Shown here piece by piece: positions 30,908 to 43,317 of a stretch of 64,000 nt of DNA. The position numbers were made by a program, and so were the translations under genes. Source of the stretch: Paramacrobiotus metropolitanus (taxonomy: Eukaryota; Tardigrada; Eutardigrada; Parachela; Macrobiotidae); contig NW_026570239.1 of assembly GCF_019649055.1 (NCBI RefSeq), positions 806,001 to 870,000 of the forward strand, in the 5' to 3' direction. The notes below the pieces were generated by a model that worked only from the letters and a program-made list of their open reading frames with translations, did not search any database and was not told where the DNA came from. Each line of letters opens with the position of its first letter. The first letter of the stretch is position 1.

Positions 30908-32615
30908 GTAGTGCATATGAAGCCCAGTATTACATACTTGTCTAAGTGCGGACAGAGCCATAAAACAATTAACCATGTGCGGGACCAGTGGTCGTGGCCT
31001 ACCGCTTTGAACATGGAACAGCCGCTTCGTAAGTAAATAGAAGCCGACGAATCAGCAACCTGTTACCTTGCACAAGTGTAACAATGGTAACATTTGTCTG
31101 TAACAGCGGCATATTAGGGAAACTGTTACTGGTCGATACTAGCGTGTGCACATGCCATTAATAAAACCGTAACGACGAGTCGGTATTCAATATACATATA
31201 CTCGTATATCTGTACTGGACTAATTCGTCGTTACTGTACAATATGGTTTCCATAAAAGTATGTCCATTACGCCATGCTTAACATTCTATCTAGTGTATTT
31301 ACTCGTAGTGATCGTATTATTAATTGGGAAATTACTTATATGCTTTTGTATAATGAAATAATTTAGGTATTTATGCTGTTAGGTTCAAGTAAATATGGAA
31401 ATCACTGCATAATAATTACCATTACTACCTTTATTTATAAAATTAATAAGCCACGACCACACTGACAAACAAACAAAAAACCAAAAATCGCACACGACAT
31501 TGATGCATATAATTAACGCAACAAAAAAACAAATCAATAGTTTTCGTCCGAATTTTCTTCAACACTGCTGCTCAAGCCGCCGTAATATTTGATCGCCTGC
31601 TTATTTGCATAAGCATGTTTGCTGGCATCGCTTCCATACGCTTTCTCTTTTTCTGCATTATCCACCTGCTTGCAGCGATACGACCATAGTGACGAAATAA
31701 ACAATTTTGAAAACGAATAAAATAATGGCTGCAGGTTGCACTTGCACGTTTTTTTTACCACTGTTACCTCCCCAATGGGGTTTGGGGCGTCAAAAAACGA
31801 TCGCTTGGCTGTTCGACTGATCAATTGCTTTGAATCCGACATTGCTTACGACACACAATTGCTTACGACACACAATATCATGCTTTGATGGGAGACGCAA
31901 GTTACCGCAAAACTGGATCCATAAATTGCGAGTAGGGTAACCTTCTTTAGGAACATGATGAAACGATAACTTTGGCGACTGCCCAACTTCCAGCGACTGT
32001 TTCTTTGTTCTCGTACCTTGTTCGCTTGGACAGTTCAGCACAAAACACTTCGTCACCATGTTTAACGTCACCACCACAAAAAATGAAATCAATCAAAATT
32101 TTGCATGGCTGTTATGACCCGATATATTAATAAACTGCATACAACATAAAATTATTTCGTTGCTAGCTTTTAATTTGCAGTGTAATGGCAAAACCGATTT
32201 CATGAACAAATGCATGGTAATGATGGCAGTCATAGACACGTAATCACTTTTGTGACCCAGTAGCTATAGCATACGAGAATGTGCTATTATTGTAGTTACA
32301 ATACCACCAGACAGAGATTAGAATCGTCTGCTCAGTATTGTTCACTTAAATGCTACCAGTGGACATATAATATACATAACAGTGACCAGCAGACGCAAGA
32401 TGGAGGTAGCTGCCGCCTGCCACTCACGTTACTGTCTTTCCTATTTTAGCTCTGAATGCATTGAACGGAGCTGACTAAGTAAACAAGCAAACGGTACGGC
32501 GGCGAGGAAGCGGTCAAAGGGCCAGTCCCGCACATATTCTTGGTCTGTTCCTTTCAAATACCTCTACTGTCCACACTTAGACAAGTATGTAATACGAGGC
32601 TTCATATGCACTACG
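30908..32615. mobile_element. THAP-encoding, P-element-like DNA transposon (non-autonomous)
   Basis: The element is about 1,708 bp. Terminal inverted repeats run from GTAGTGCATATGAAGCC at 30,908 and end in its complement at 32,598-32,614, with about 45 well-matched bases (through a TATTACATACTTGTCTAAGTG-type block, given here only in part) and weaker similarity to about 85. An 8-bp direct repeat GTTTCACC flanks it at 30,900-30,907 and 32,616-32,623. It carries a THAP-domain ORF but no visible RNase-H-like transposase core, so it is probably mobilised in trans. An 8-bp target duplication plus THAP points to the P superfamily; Kolobok elements also carry THAP but duplicate TTAA. Confidence 0.85.
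31790..32059 (-). CDS. THAP-domain protein fragment of the transposon
   Basis: The ORF from ATG 32,059 reads MVTKCFVLNCPSEQG, later LSFHHVPKEG, then NLWIQFCGN. The THAP zinc-finger layout is C-x4-C near the start, F-H-x-x-P and an invariant Trp; a later Cys lies in the HDIVC segment. THAP domains bind transposon ends in P-element transposases. The frame then runs into sequence with no transposase likeness. A second open frame (31,842-31,534) overlaps its end and could be joined by splicing, but I cannot place a clear intron. The gene is probably truncated. Confidence 0.6.
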   Translation of the reverse strand: MVTKCFVLNCPSEQGTRTKKQSLEVGQSPKLSFHHVPKEGYPTRNLWIQFCGNLRLPSKHDIVCRKQLCVVSNVGFKAIDQSNSQAIVF

Positions 32616-33781
32616 GTTTCACCAAAGAGAAAAACGTAATAGGAACAGATATCTTGCAGTGGAGCTAAATACATCCTGACGACATGATTCCGCTGAGTTC
32701 GGCACATGCGACGCAGATCCGAACATCCGGACTGAAACTTTTTTTCAGACAACGATGAAAGCCGTCTGTGGAGGTTGCTTGCCGCTCGCACGATTTCCTG
32801 CGCATCTAGGACACCTTGGTAACAGTTTGGGAGGTACAGCAGCCCGAGTATTCCAAATCCCCACAGCACCCGTCGACGCCTGGCAGAACCGTACTCCTCC
32901 GACTGAAAAGCATTGCTAATGCTATTTTGCCGCTGTAAGAGTAATTTGCGGCTGTTTTTCCGCACGCCGCGGCTCATTAGATATAGGCTGTTTTGCCGCA
33001 GTGCAAGCGGCAAGTTAGCTATTTTGGTACATAACAAAACATAAAGAAAACATACAAAAACATCAGAAAATATGCGAAAATTATGAAATCTCAAATGATA
33101 TTATGGCGGAAATGTCCATTGCTAAAATGATCGTTGACCGAACTGAATCTGTGCGGCCAAAATGTAGCGCGACCGAAGTGATCGGACGCGCGGTAGAATA
33201 GCTAATCAACTGGAAACCCACAATGTGTGGCAAAATAACCAGCAAACTAACTGGCCAGATACTTTGGCAAAATAGCAGAAAAGGCTATTTTGCCAAAAAA
33301 AACAGCCGCAGAATACCCACTCCGAAAAAGCACCTACTTTTACCAGTTAAACCAGGAAATTTTACTTGAGTATTAAATGGTGTTTCCGAAGCTTATATAT
33401 TAAAAACAAGTTGGCATACATTTTACCACCAGAATTTCGATCTTTACACAACAATTCTCTCTAACGAGTATACTTACGCTTTCTGAATTTCCTAAAACTT
33501 TTCTGTTGGACTAAATTTCCTACCTTTAGTGGAAATAGATAAATGTCGGTCCACTGAAGACTGATGCCGAGTAATGCGATCCTTACTCCCGATAAAAGCA
33601 GAACAAGCTTCTCACATCCGGCGAACTGCGCAGCACATTTCATTACTGCTTTAGCTGCAGTGTTTCGTTGGGCGCCGTGCTGTTGATCCGGAAGAAGAGC
33701 GTTAGACTCAAAACCATCTCGGCCGGCGTTCGTATGCAGCACATCTGGCAGGCATACGCTTCCGTCCATATTGTCCTCCAT

Positions 33782-35249
33782 GAAAGCGATGAAGAAGATC
33801 ACCTTTGTGGTCTTTCGACTCTTTGACTTAACGCCAGCACTGTTGTCAGTCGTGAGAACAGTAGTACAAGGTTGTCCGTAAAGCGTTGTCTTTTAAATCC
33901 ATAAAGCAGCATTTTTGCATCAAAAGGCTTTGTTATATCGCGATTGTGGATGTTATGAAAACTGAAATTGAAAGCTGCTGATGCGAGAAACTTGATGCTC
34001 TGTCAACGTTCGCAGCCTTTCCACCGTACTTCTCCGATGACAGAAGCGACGTCATCGAGGCTGCTTTGGCAGTACGGCTGCGCGGTTATGTTTTCAAATT
34101 CAGCAACAACAGTGATGTTCTTCGTTTACGAAATTTTGTCAGCCGGTTAAAGCTGCTAAAAGATTTACCGGAAACGGAAACCGTCGGTGGCGTCTGTGCG
34201 TATGGTGAAAACGTTCACGGATAGCAGACAGCTCATAACGACCATGCGAAGCATTGTAATGAGGGTTCTTATAATGGCCGTTAATTACCGTTAAGCAAAC
34301 AGAACTCGTACGGCCGTTTAATTCGACCACCCAAAATAGGAAACTCCACAAACCGATTTCTTTTCGCTTTTTTTATTCACCACTCAAGCGAGATATATCC
34401 TTCACAGAATAACTGACTGCTAGTACCGCTTTTATACAATTGCGTTCTAAGGAAATCAGTGATGAAAGCCCTTCAGCCACTGCACTACGCCAAGAAAGTT
34501 GCAGTAGCAACCACAAATATGCGGCTGCGCTTTTCATGACAACGGTATTGTTATTCGAAAACGCTGAAATCATGGGCAAGATAGATGACGCGAGACTGAC
34601 GTTCGCAGCGCAGCCAGCCGGTTTTCGGTTTCCACGTGGACAGAGTGGGCTATGAATGCAGCATGAGCTTCGTGGTGTCGGCAAATCGGGGGGTTTTTTG
34701 TCGTAGTGTTTTTAAGACAGCCTTGATCGGGAACATCATTGCCGCCGGTTCGAGAATTCGGTATTTAAATACCGGCGACATTTTTTCCCTTTGTTGCGCC
34801 TTAAAGTTGTCAGCTGCGGACATTATTCGGCATTGTGGCTGTTGTTCTAAAACTGGAAATGTCTGCGGGATTATTATAATGACAAAGCTCAAATGTGAAA
34901 ACGGTTGTTCGGTTTCGAACAACTTTGAAACTGAAAAAGAAGAATGAGAAATAATGAAAATGAAAAACGATAATGAAAGGAAAACGTGAGTAATGAAAAT
35001 TGAAAGCGACCAAGAATGTCTGTTGTAAAGCGCTAGGACAACATACCATAAAAGCAGTTAGAGACAAGCACAATCTGTTTCCGTAACTATTGTCACAGGA
35101 AACTCATGCAAATAAAGCAAGCCGGGTGACTTTGAACACCTCAACAATTCTCACTACCCGGATGGGGTTATCGCGAGCTCGATGTTAGGCATAATAATCC
35201 GATGGAGTCGAAACAGCCTAACTGTTATACAGATCCTTACAGCTGACAC
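33782..35249. other. Mostly non-coding; one possible exon fragment
   Basis: On the + strand about 34,000-34,223 an open frame reads FPPYFSDDRSDVIEAALAVR, later FSNNSDVLRLRNF, then stops. It looks protein-like but has no ATG and no family that I recognise. The rest shows nothing. Positions 34,930-35,010 are rich in GAAAATGAAA-type repeats. Confidence 0.3.
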
Positions 35250-37293
35250 TCATTGAGCGGAAGGATCGGCAACATGTCCAACGAAGAGAATCGTGTCACT
35301 TGCCTCGTGACGTAGTAGGAATATGAACGGTCGGTCAGCAATAAATTTAGCCCTTGTATCAGGAGGTAAACAGGCGTCTACGTACGTCACCTGGATTGCT
35401 GCGGACGCTTCGGTTCCTTTTTCGTTCACATCTTGCAAGAGCAGAACGAAAAATACACCCGGAAGAACAATTAATTTGAGTCAAACGATTTACAGAAAAA
35501 AACAAATTATTAGTCGCGTCAAGCTGCTGTTGCTTACCTATGAAAACTTTCTGCTTGATCTGGTCAATAGACAGGCGGCCATCCGATATTCCCGTAAAAT
35601 CCGCTTGGTTATCGTCAAAGGCGGTTTTTACACCGAAATCCTTTAACATGTCTTCCATGTCGATACTGTGTCGTATAATAAATTTCGGTAATTGTATGGT
35701 TCCGTATGTGATCTCCTGAAGACTTCGAAAAGCTGTTTGCAGCGTTGCCGGTGTTAGCGAACGGTAAAGATTGTGTAAAGCCAAACCCGGTGACCATTTG
35801 GAAAAGCGCTTCTTTTTTCCCGGTAAGATAAAGTAGGCGTGGGTACACTCTTCAACGTAGGGTAGCCGCAGGAACTTTGCTCCGCCTAGTTCCTTGCTCT
35901 TAAAGTACTTGCATTCGATGGTGGCGTGCATCGTATCCACTAACACTTTATCACCACTCGCCGTAGTAAATGGTTTCTTCACAGTCTTACTATCCTCGAA
36001 CTGCAAATGCCAGTTTGCTTTGAAATATAAGGCATTTACCGATATCAGTTTGGTGGCGGGCGACAATTCGGATGATGTCAACAAATCATCAATAGTTCCA
36101 TTGGTTTGCTTTGTAACGAATTGGTTAATAGCTGCTACAGCGGCATCGGGTTCAGTGGCAAACTGGACATTGTGGCATTGCGCCCCAAACAGCCGTTTTG
36201 CGTCGTCGAGAAAACTTTCTTTAAATGGATACTCTTGATCAAGAAATAGTCCAGTGGCGGTGAACAGTTTATAGTTGATAATGGGCGCTGCATAAAAACA
36301 CGGTCACAGGAGCAAGCTGTTTAACAGGGCGAATCATGTCACTGTTTAATGATAAAACACTGTGTAAGTATGTATTCCAACGAGAAGCCATATTATTCTT
36401 AGAGGGAATTTATGAACTTAATGATGCAAAAGTTGAAGAATACAAGCATATACAAGAATACAAGCATACAGGATATTCAACGCGTAAAGATACAGCTAAT
36501 GCATATCCGTACTGAGCGCGATGTTAGCGCTTAGCACAATCGCCACTACGCTACGTTCACCACAATGCCCAAAAGCGCTCTGGACGTACGTAGACTGTCC
36601 TTTGCAGCACCGACCGTTTTCTGCCATCTTCCGCCAGGCATTTACGATTATACTCATTGAAATGTATGGCGTGCAACAAGCCACCAGCCAGCCAAACACA
36701 TGTTACGTGCGTAAGCAATGTAGCGTGGCGTAGTATGCTGTTTGGCGTAACCTATGAATTTCACTGTTCTCTATCGTGCTCATCATCCGGACCTACTTGT
36801 ACATCAGCTATCCGGACCTACTTGTACATCAACTGAAATGTTCATCGGAAAAGGTTGCGAGCTCGAAATATTTTTTAGTAAGTTGTCAGTTTCTAGCAGC
36901 AAACGCATTCTAAGAAAGCGCACCAGGAGAAAGTGCAAAAGAATATGTTGATGAAACTCCCACTGACAAAGTGACACTTCATAGAAATTAACAGCAAGCC
37001 AAACTGCTTAACTTACAATATAGGCTCGGATTGAAGGTTTCCTCATTCTGCTTCAAACGCATCAAAGTCTGATGGAGAGATTCCAGTGGCTGGTCCCCGT
37101 GAAATTGCAGCACGCCTGCCAGTTCCTCTCGTGTGATGCCTCTCGCACCGAGATAAGCCAAGGAAAGAGCGACTTCCGTGCATAACGGAGAAAATATCAA
37201 ATTAGCGTCAGTTGAGCTGTGATCTGCCAAGTAGTTATAAAACTTCATGCAGAATTCTACACCCCGATCGGAGAATGACGATTTCACTTCCAT
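35250..37293 (-). CDS. Serpin, probably inhibitory and intracellular
   Basis: Three exons are seen: 37,293-37,017 (donor ATT|GTAAGT), 36,287-35,538 (acceptor ATGCAG, donor ATAG|GTAAGC) and 35,431-35,250. Together they encode 402 residues, the normal serpin length. Visible landmarks: NLIFSPLCTEVALSLAYLGA (helix B), TKLISVNALYFKANW (strand 3A), LPYVEECTHAYFILPGK, the hinge EKGTEASAA, and the C-terminal signature FIADRPFIFLLRH. The hinge is rich in small residues and has Thr at P14, which allows loop insertion and therefore suggests protease inhibition. The reactive loop (IQVTYVDACLPP) points to an Ala or Cys near P1; the target is unknown. There is no signal peptide, so a clade-B-like cytosolic serpin is likely. 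Confidence 0.9.
36779..36835. repeat. Short tandem duplication in spacer
   Basis: ATCCGGACCTACTTGTACATCA occurs twice (quoted here as one 22-base unit in two parts: ATCCGGACCTAC and TTGTACATCA) in the gap right of the serpin's second exon, within its first intron. Confidence 0.6.
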
Positions 37294-37978
37294 CGTGAAT
37301 TAAAGATTTAAAGAGCACAAATATATCGCAGGTGAACTATTAATATTTACCGCAATTCTCTTATTCTACAGTACATCAATGCTAGGAGTAAGTTGGAGAG
37401 TTTTGCGTGTCGCTGCTCTGTATTCCTGTATATTATACTTTTCAAGGACTGGACTGGCTTAAAGAGAAATGTTCCGCCTGTACAGTGTTCGTACTGACGG
37501 TGCTGGAATCGATCGATAATACTCGTACCACCATGTAAATGCAATCATGCGCTGGCTGATGTCTGGATGTATGGCGGTGCGCAGTGGGAACTGCAGGACA
37601 ATGAAGTGTATATCCAGCTGCTGGCTTATACATCGTTTGTTATAGAGTTACAGACTTACAGTTTTGCGCAGTCTTTTCTTGTGCTGTCTTGTACAGCTTT
37701 TATACAAAGTACTAGTCATTTGCAGCGTGGGTAAGTTTCACTGCAGGCGGAGTGTCGCGTAAAGATATTAGAAAACAGAATCTGATATTGTTTCTGAAAC
37801 CATTATGACCTTTATACCGGTACTTCACTGCTCCTAGAGCAACTGGTTTAAGTATTAGCACAATAGCTATCAAGTGAACACTTATACATTTACAGTTGCT
37901 ACTGAATGTTTCACACGCAGCCAACCAAAACTATCGCCAGTATCATTGTACGTACGACAACATGGCCAAGTGCAGAGC
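37294..37978. other. Intergenic between serpin and F-box gene
   Basis: No exon is seen. It should contain the serpin promoter (minus strand, reading left from about 37,300) and the 3' end of the F-box gene that terminates at 37,979. Confidence 0.4.
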
Positions 37979-40729
37979 TCACAAGGTCAGAGTGGACAGC
38001 GTCGCCATATCTAGACGGCACAGCTCCTTCTCGGTCCATGTATGCTTCCCATGGTATAGGTTCGTCTGACGAGGGTCGCTTCCCTGATAAGTCCGCAAAA
38101 TCTACAAATATATTACCAAAAATACATACAGCACTAAATTCAGCTCCATGATTTACGTTACGAATTCATAAGAAATTTTACCCTTTTAATCGTAACACAG
38201 AACCTGCCCTTTGTTGTATCTCGTGCTGCGTCCGCAATCAATCGTGCCATCTCGGAAAAATCATCCGAAAAATGAATCCACATCAGTTGCCGCTCCAACA
38301 AAGTATACAGATCCGTCTGCACTTCTCTCAGCGTGCCATGTGTGGCCGTGACTGCATGCGTCATAATATCCTCGTTATTTTTGCCGCCGATTCCGCAAAA
38401 GCGGCAGTTACGCCAGACAATACAGTCCACGGCGGCTGCCACGTCGACACACGCTTGAGCCAACAACTCCACCTCCGCATTGAGTCTGTCGTCTCCCAAA
38501 TCCCAGCGGCACCGGTTAGCCAACACCTGTTAAAGAAAATCACGCGTTGTGCTAGTAAATATGAGAAAACGAAACAAATATACGAGTAGAGTTTTGATAA
38601 AGGAGAATGCAGTAATGGAAATTTTTGCACATATATAATTTATTTATTAGTCAAAGAAATTAGTTAATGTAATTAGATTCCCATCATTAATTCCGTTAGG
38701 AAATAGAAGTTTTATATAAAAATGGTGGTACAAGCGCGATGTTGTACATAATAATCTGTCATTCCACTTAACTGAGCTCCGAAGGCTAACTAAAAAATAC
38801 AGTACTAAGGAAACGGAAAGAAAAACTAAGGAGAGAAAGCTAAAAGAAACTAAAAACCTACTCGTTTGCACAATCGTTTTCGCAGCACCTAACAACTGTT
38901 TACCTGCAGTTTTCTCTGGCTATTACCGCGCTGTTTGTAGACGGCGCTGATTAGGCGCAGGCAGTCGCCAAACTCCTGCCGCGTCATGCTTTGTCTGGCG
39001 TTGTTAATGATGACCCACTCTGTGGCCGCCGTAAAATATTGGATGATGCACATGCCCACCGAAAAGGCTGCCGTGCCGCCATCGCCAAAGTTCACCGTGA
39101 GCCGTTGGTTGATGTTATCCTGGATGAAAAGCTCATTCCACAACGGGCTAACGCGGCGGTAAAAGTGTCGCTCATTCGGAGCGAAACAGGAAAGAATCTC
39201 CCGAAAGAGTTCCGGCGGGAATGCAGCCAATGGATCGGATTGAAGAGCCGTTGTGGCACACAGACGAACCTGAGTACCGGGGTGGGATGTCCATATGCCA
39301 TCGTTGAATACCCAGCCGGCCTTTATTCGCCGTGCCATCTCCGCTTTGGCCAATAAATTCAACCGGTTCTGTTAAATTTTCAGACACAACTTAATGAACT
39401 ACTGTAATTAAATCCACTCACACAATATACAAACCTTAACAATAAAATATATTTAGTATGAGCTCAGTACTACGTAATTTATTAAACATTATATTGAACC
39501 CTAATAAAGCGATTCAGATATTTCTTAACTTTTACGACACAGAAACCAGCAATCATATGCATGCATATGCATACTACCCGTCATCGCTTTTTTATAACCC
39601 AAATAACTAATTAAAAACCAGTGAACCGATTTTGAAAATTTTAAGTACTCTAAGAAGAACAAGCTTTCCTGAATCCGTCCAAACAAAAAGCTTAAAGATA
39701 AACGAATCAGGAGAGAAATAATAGAAGCTGGCCGAATTATGTGTATGTCGCCTATTCACTTATCATAGTGGCCCACTTAAGTGTCTTTACTGGTAACGAG
39801 TTATGACAAAAAAAATGCTATGCAATAATATGTGACTTATTCCTGCGTACGTAGGCCTGCTAATTAAGCGCCGCTTTAAAGACCCCTATGTAAGTTCAAT
39901 TAACCCTTTGCAACAATCAGACAGTTAGGAACGAAGGGTGCGTGTATTAGAGATTTTTATTCTGCTGGGCAATACTGACGATCGCATATGTTTGTACCAG
40001 GTCATCCTTTGATATAAGCGCCTGCTTTGCGGGCACAGACATATCCTGGATATATAACAGCGATTCATTATTTACACCAACGGGATACATGGTGCTGGCA
40101 TAGGCCGATTTCAACGCTTTCTCCCATAGGCTCCACATTGCTGGCTCCATTTTCCGTCCTTCAAGATATTCGCGCGGTAGTTCGCACGACTGCGTGACGT
40201 AGTCGTGTTCCCGTACACCGCGCGCCAGCTGGTCGCGGTACGCTAATCGAACTACCCGGGCGCTGACGAATTTGTTCACGACGCTCTGACCCAACCGGAT
40301 TTGAATGTAGGCGTATTTATTCCACAAGATCCGGTGCGCCAGGAATACCGCCGGGTACCACGTCCACGGGCGATCGGCAGCTGTCCGCAATAGAACCTGA
40401 AAGCCGTCCCGGGGCTCCAGATCACTCGACGCCCAGTGATATTCAATGCTTCGCATTTGGGTATGCGCGCAGCGCTTGTGCCGTGAACAGCAACAGTGCA
40501 GAGCCTTTTGGCAGTCGACAAACTGCGAGCGGCGCCCAGACACACCGAAGTCCACGAGCAGGCCGCCGTTGATAGTATTGATGACCAGACCACGCTCGAG
40601 GAGTCCCTCGGCATTCTCCACATCCACTGCGTTCCACTGATGGATGTCGGTACCAGGATAAACCTCACAGAACGGCAATGAGACCGCGGAGTCAAACGAT
40701 CGTATTCCGCTGCTGCACACTGTCGCCAT
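37979..40729 (-). CDS. F-box family gene, minus-strand subfamily, intact
   Basis: Four phase-0 exons are seen: 40,729-39,998, 39,368-38,904, 38,526-38,182 and 38,101-37,979; 554 residues. Exon 1 holds the N-terminal domain (HQWNAVDVENAEG, RGLVINTINGGLLVDF, DRPWTWYPA, SCELPREY). Exon 2 has the F-box (LAAFPPELFREILSCF, FYRRVSPLWNELF). Exon 3 has NRCRWDLGD, IVWRNCRFCGIGG and LLERQL. The last exon (ILRTYQGSDPR, TWTEKELCRLDMATLSTLTL) is short and diverged but clearly homologous to the last exon of the plus-strand copies. An intron separates exons 2 and 3 where the plus-strand copies have a single exon. It is likely a substrate adaptor for an SCF ligase, by family. Confidence 0.75.
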
Positions 40730-42150
40730 AAAATCAATACGGTTTACTGCATTAAAAATATTATAATAGTACAGTACGTTCATATCGGAAAATCACCACC
40801 CCACTTTGTGATAGTTAGCGTTCCATCGCTCCTGCTGGTCCTTAACTACCAAACAACAAAATATCAACCAGTTTAAACGGTCTGTTAAAGTCCCTGTCTC
40901 TGTTAAAATCTACAGCATTTTCTCGGCGCTGTGCTGCCACGTGCGATTCCACAATCCACGACTGCTGCACCGTATGGTGTATCCATAATACAGCATGGAA
41001 AGAAATCGCGGTGTAAAAGTGCAAGGCAGCCGGCTGCCTGCTGCTGTGTCCATGTTCAGTTATTCCCCACTGAGCTCAACTGCAACTGACCGGAGGGCAG
41101 TGTAGAACAGGGGGCGGGTGTGAGTAAATACTGCAATCCATTCACACTTACGCTCTCCGTCAGTGCACTCTTATTGCATGCTCGAAAGGTAATCAGCTTT
41201 TCTGCTTTGTCCTTATTCTTAACTAGGCACTGAAGACCAAATTGGAGGGAAACCGGTCAGATGTCAATGGCTTATGGCAGCGCCAAATGTGCCGTTAAAA
41301 CAGGAAGAAGGAGGGAGAGAGAGAATGTGTCTTTATTTATTGTACAAATCTGAATGACTCTTGCTCGAGGTGTGCGAGAGGAATGAATGAATGAATCTTC
41401 AATTATTCCTCTCGCACACCTTAGAGCAACAACAATGACTGTACAAGTACATATAGTGATATAGATATTACACCAAAAGTACAGGTATTTTTTAGAAAGA
41501 TTTCTATGGGGAATGATCGTTCTGCTCTGCACATAAAACAGAACGATGAAGCCACAATGAAAACTAAAACAAATCGCCTTTCGTACAGCAAAAAAATCGC
41601 TAATTTAATTGTTGCGCTTTTCATAGCGGTTTAATAACATTGTAATAGGAAGGAAACTTTCAGCATTCAGTATATAAACAGCCTTTGCGAATACGGAGGC
41701 TACAACGGAAAGGTGCACTACATCGCATAAGGATGCCCGTAAAAAAATGTCGTGTTCGAAGTGTGCCATAGGTGTCTGTTAACCGTAAAATGATTGTTTT
41801 TTTGCTGTATCAGCATACACATAGTTTTTAATTGCATTCTGAAAGCAATTTTCTTTATTTTGCCTCCCTGATGTTAGAAGAATTACACAAGCGATATACT
41901 TTATGCTGCATAGGCCACAGTGAAAATCATCAAGGGTAGCAAGAAACAAGTTTCAATAAAGCAACTGGAGAATAAAAATTAGAATGTCCCGCCGTGATTT
42001 CCGGTTTTTCCAGCTAGGTTAACGTCTATGAAAGCTTTCGATTTAAAATGGATTCTTTCCTTCCACGCGTTTGCAACAGCGTGAGCAATGGCAAAATTTT
42101 TTCGCCGTGCCCGTAGTTACCTTGCATTTTCATTATTTTGTGCGGTGGCC
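40730..42150. other. Intergenic, with a strong hairpin
   Basis: No exon is seen. Positions 41,369-41,384 and 41,405-41,420 are perfect 16-base inverted repeats (GGTGTGCGAGAGGAAT and its complement) around a GAATGAATGAAT loop. A 31-base sequence at 41,740-41,770 recurs at 42,780-42,810. Confidence 0.6.
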
Positions 42151-42771
42151 TGTAGAAACTCGTAGTCTCGTTAGTTTCCATAGTCTTTGGTAGTTCTGGT
42201 AGTTTGTGTAGTTTTCGGTAATCTCGGTATTTTGTGTAGTTTTCTGTAGTTTCCCGTAGTCTCGGTAGTTTTCTGTAGTCTCGGTAGTTTGCGTAGTTTT
42301 CTGTAGCTTCCTGTAGTCTCGGTAGTTTGCGTAGTTTTCTGTAGCTTCCTGTAGTCTCGGTAGTTTGCGTAGTCTTCGGTAGTCCCGGTATTTTGTATAG
42401 TTTTCGGTAGTCTTGGTAGTTTGTGTAGTTTTCGTTTGTCTCAGTAGTTTGCGTAGTTTTCGGTAGTCACCAGTAGTCTCGGAAGACTGCGGTTTCCTGT
42501 AATAACCCTGGTTCTTGTAGCCTGTAGTGTTGTAGTTTTTATGGCTCCCAGTAGTGTCGGTAGTCTTTGTGGTATACGTCGCGCAAAACTACCGAGACTA
42601 CAGCAAACTACGCAAACTACCGGGACTACCGAAAACTACACAAACTACCGAGACTACAGGAAACAACAGAAAACTACGTAAACTACCGGAACTACAGGAA
42701 ACTACGTAAACTACCGTGACTACAGGAAACTACAGGAAACTACGCAAACTACCGAGACTACAGCCTGGAAG
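42151..42771. repeat. GTAG-type tandem repeat ending in its own inverse
   Basis: The left block, 42,151 to about 42,555, consists of words like GTAGTCTCG, GTAGTTTGC and GTAGTTTTC, with a 38-base higher-order unit repeated at about 42,271-42,346. The right block, about 42,586-42,771, is the reverse complement (AAACTACCGAGACTACAGG). The whole could fold into a long imperfect hairpin. It is flanked by 31-base direct repeats at 41,740 and 42,780. Confidence 0.88.
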
Positions 42772-43317
42772 TGCGGTCATAAAAAATTGTTGTGTTCGAA
42801 GTGTGCCATATCTACCAAATTTGGCACCATGTACCGGGCCATTTCCCTTAAAAACGCGGTGGGTAATGACAGAACCTTTCCATTGCATACCACTGATACC
42901 AGTCGCAGGAAATCGTAAACCACTACATAATGCAGAATTTTAGCTAGAAGCAGCAGTTACATAGGACACACCTTATCGCTTTTACGGAATCTTCACAGCA
43001 AAACTCGCCAGTTATACACGGCGTCAGCAAGGCTAATGTCTGCACGATCAAACTACAGTATTTGGAGGAAACGTAATGGAAATATCTCTTCTGACTTTCT
43101 CGAAGCACAGGGGAAGATCTTTATTCCACCTACAAGGAGCGACAGCAAGGTTACTTATCGGTCGAAAAGCTCTACTAGTATTGAATCAAGTAAATTATGA
43201 GCCTGAATGGCTTTCGGTAAAACTTACACCTCACTTGACATGCGAATAAACGGCCAAACGCCTATTTTTGCTTTCATATCTTCTTCTATCAGAGAATTCA
43301 GCCAGTGAGCAAAAGTG

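Larger units (their letters stand above)
30617..33769 (-). pseudogene. Membrane protein duplicate B, split by a transposon
   Basis: Exon 1 is 33,769-33,524, exactly the length of its sister's exon 1 (246 bases), with MDGSVCLPDVLHT and LVLLLSGVRIALLGISLQW. Exon 2 starts at 32,902 after TTTTCAG (SEEYGSARRRR) and is interrupted at 32,616 by a 1.7-kb THAP-encoding element; it resumes at 30,899 and stops at 30,617. Counting the 8-base target duplication once, the exon is 570 bases, a whole number of codons, and aligns with duplicate A across the site (FGET then LNDSGYGYHS). No other lesion is evident, so the transposon appears to be the inactivating event. The product is otherwise as for duplicate A. 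Confidence 0.78.

Noticed and set aside
34373-34947. Overlapping ORFs of about 100 residues on both strands
   Set aside because: They overlap on opposite strands with no family pattern; neither frame has splice context or conserved motifs.
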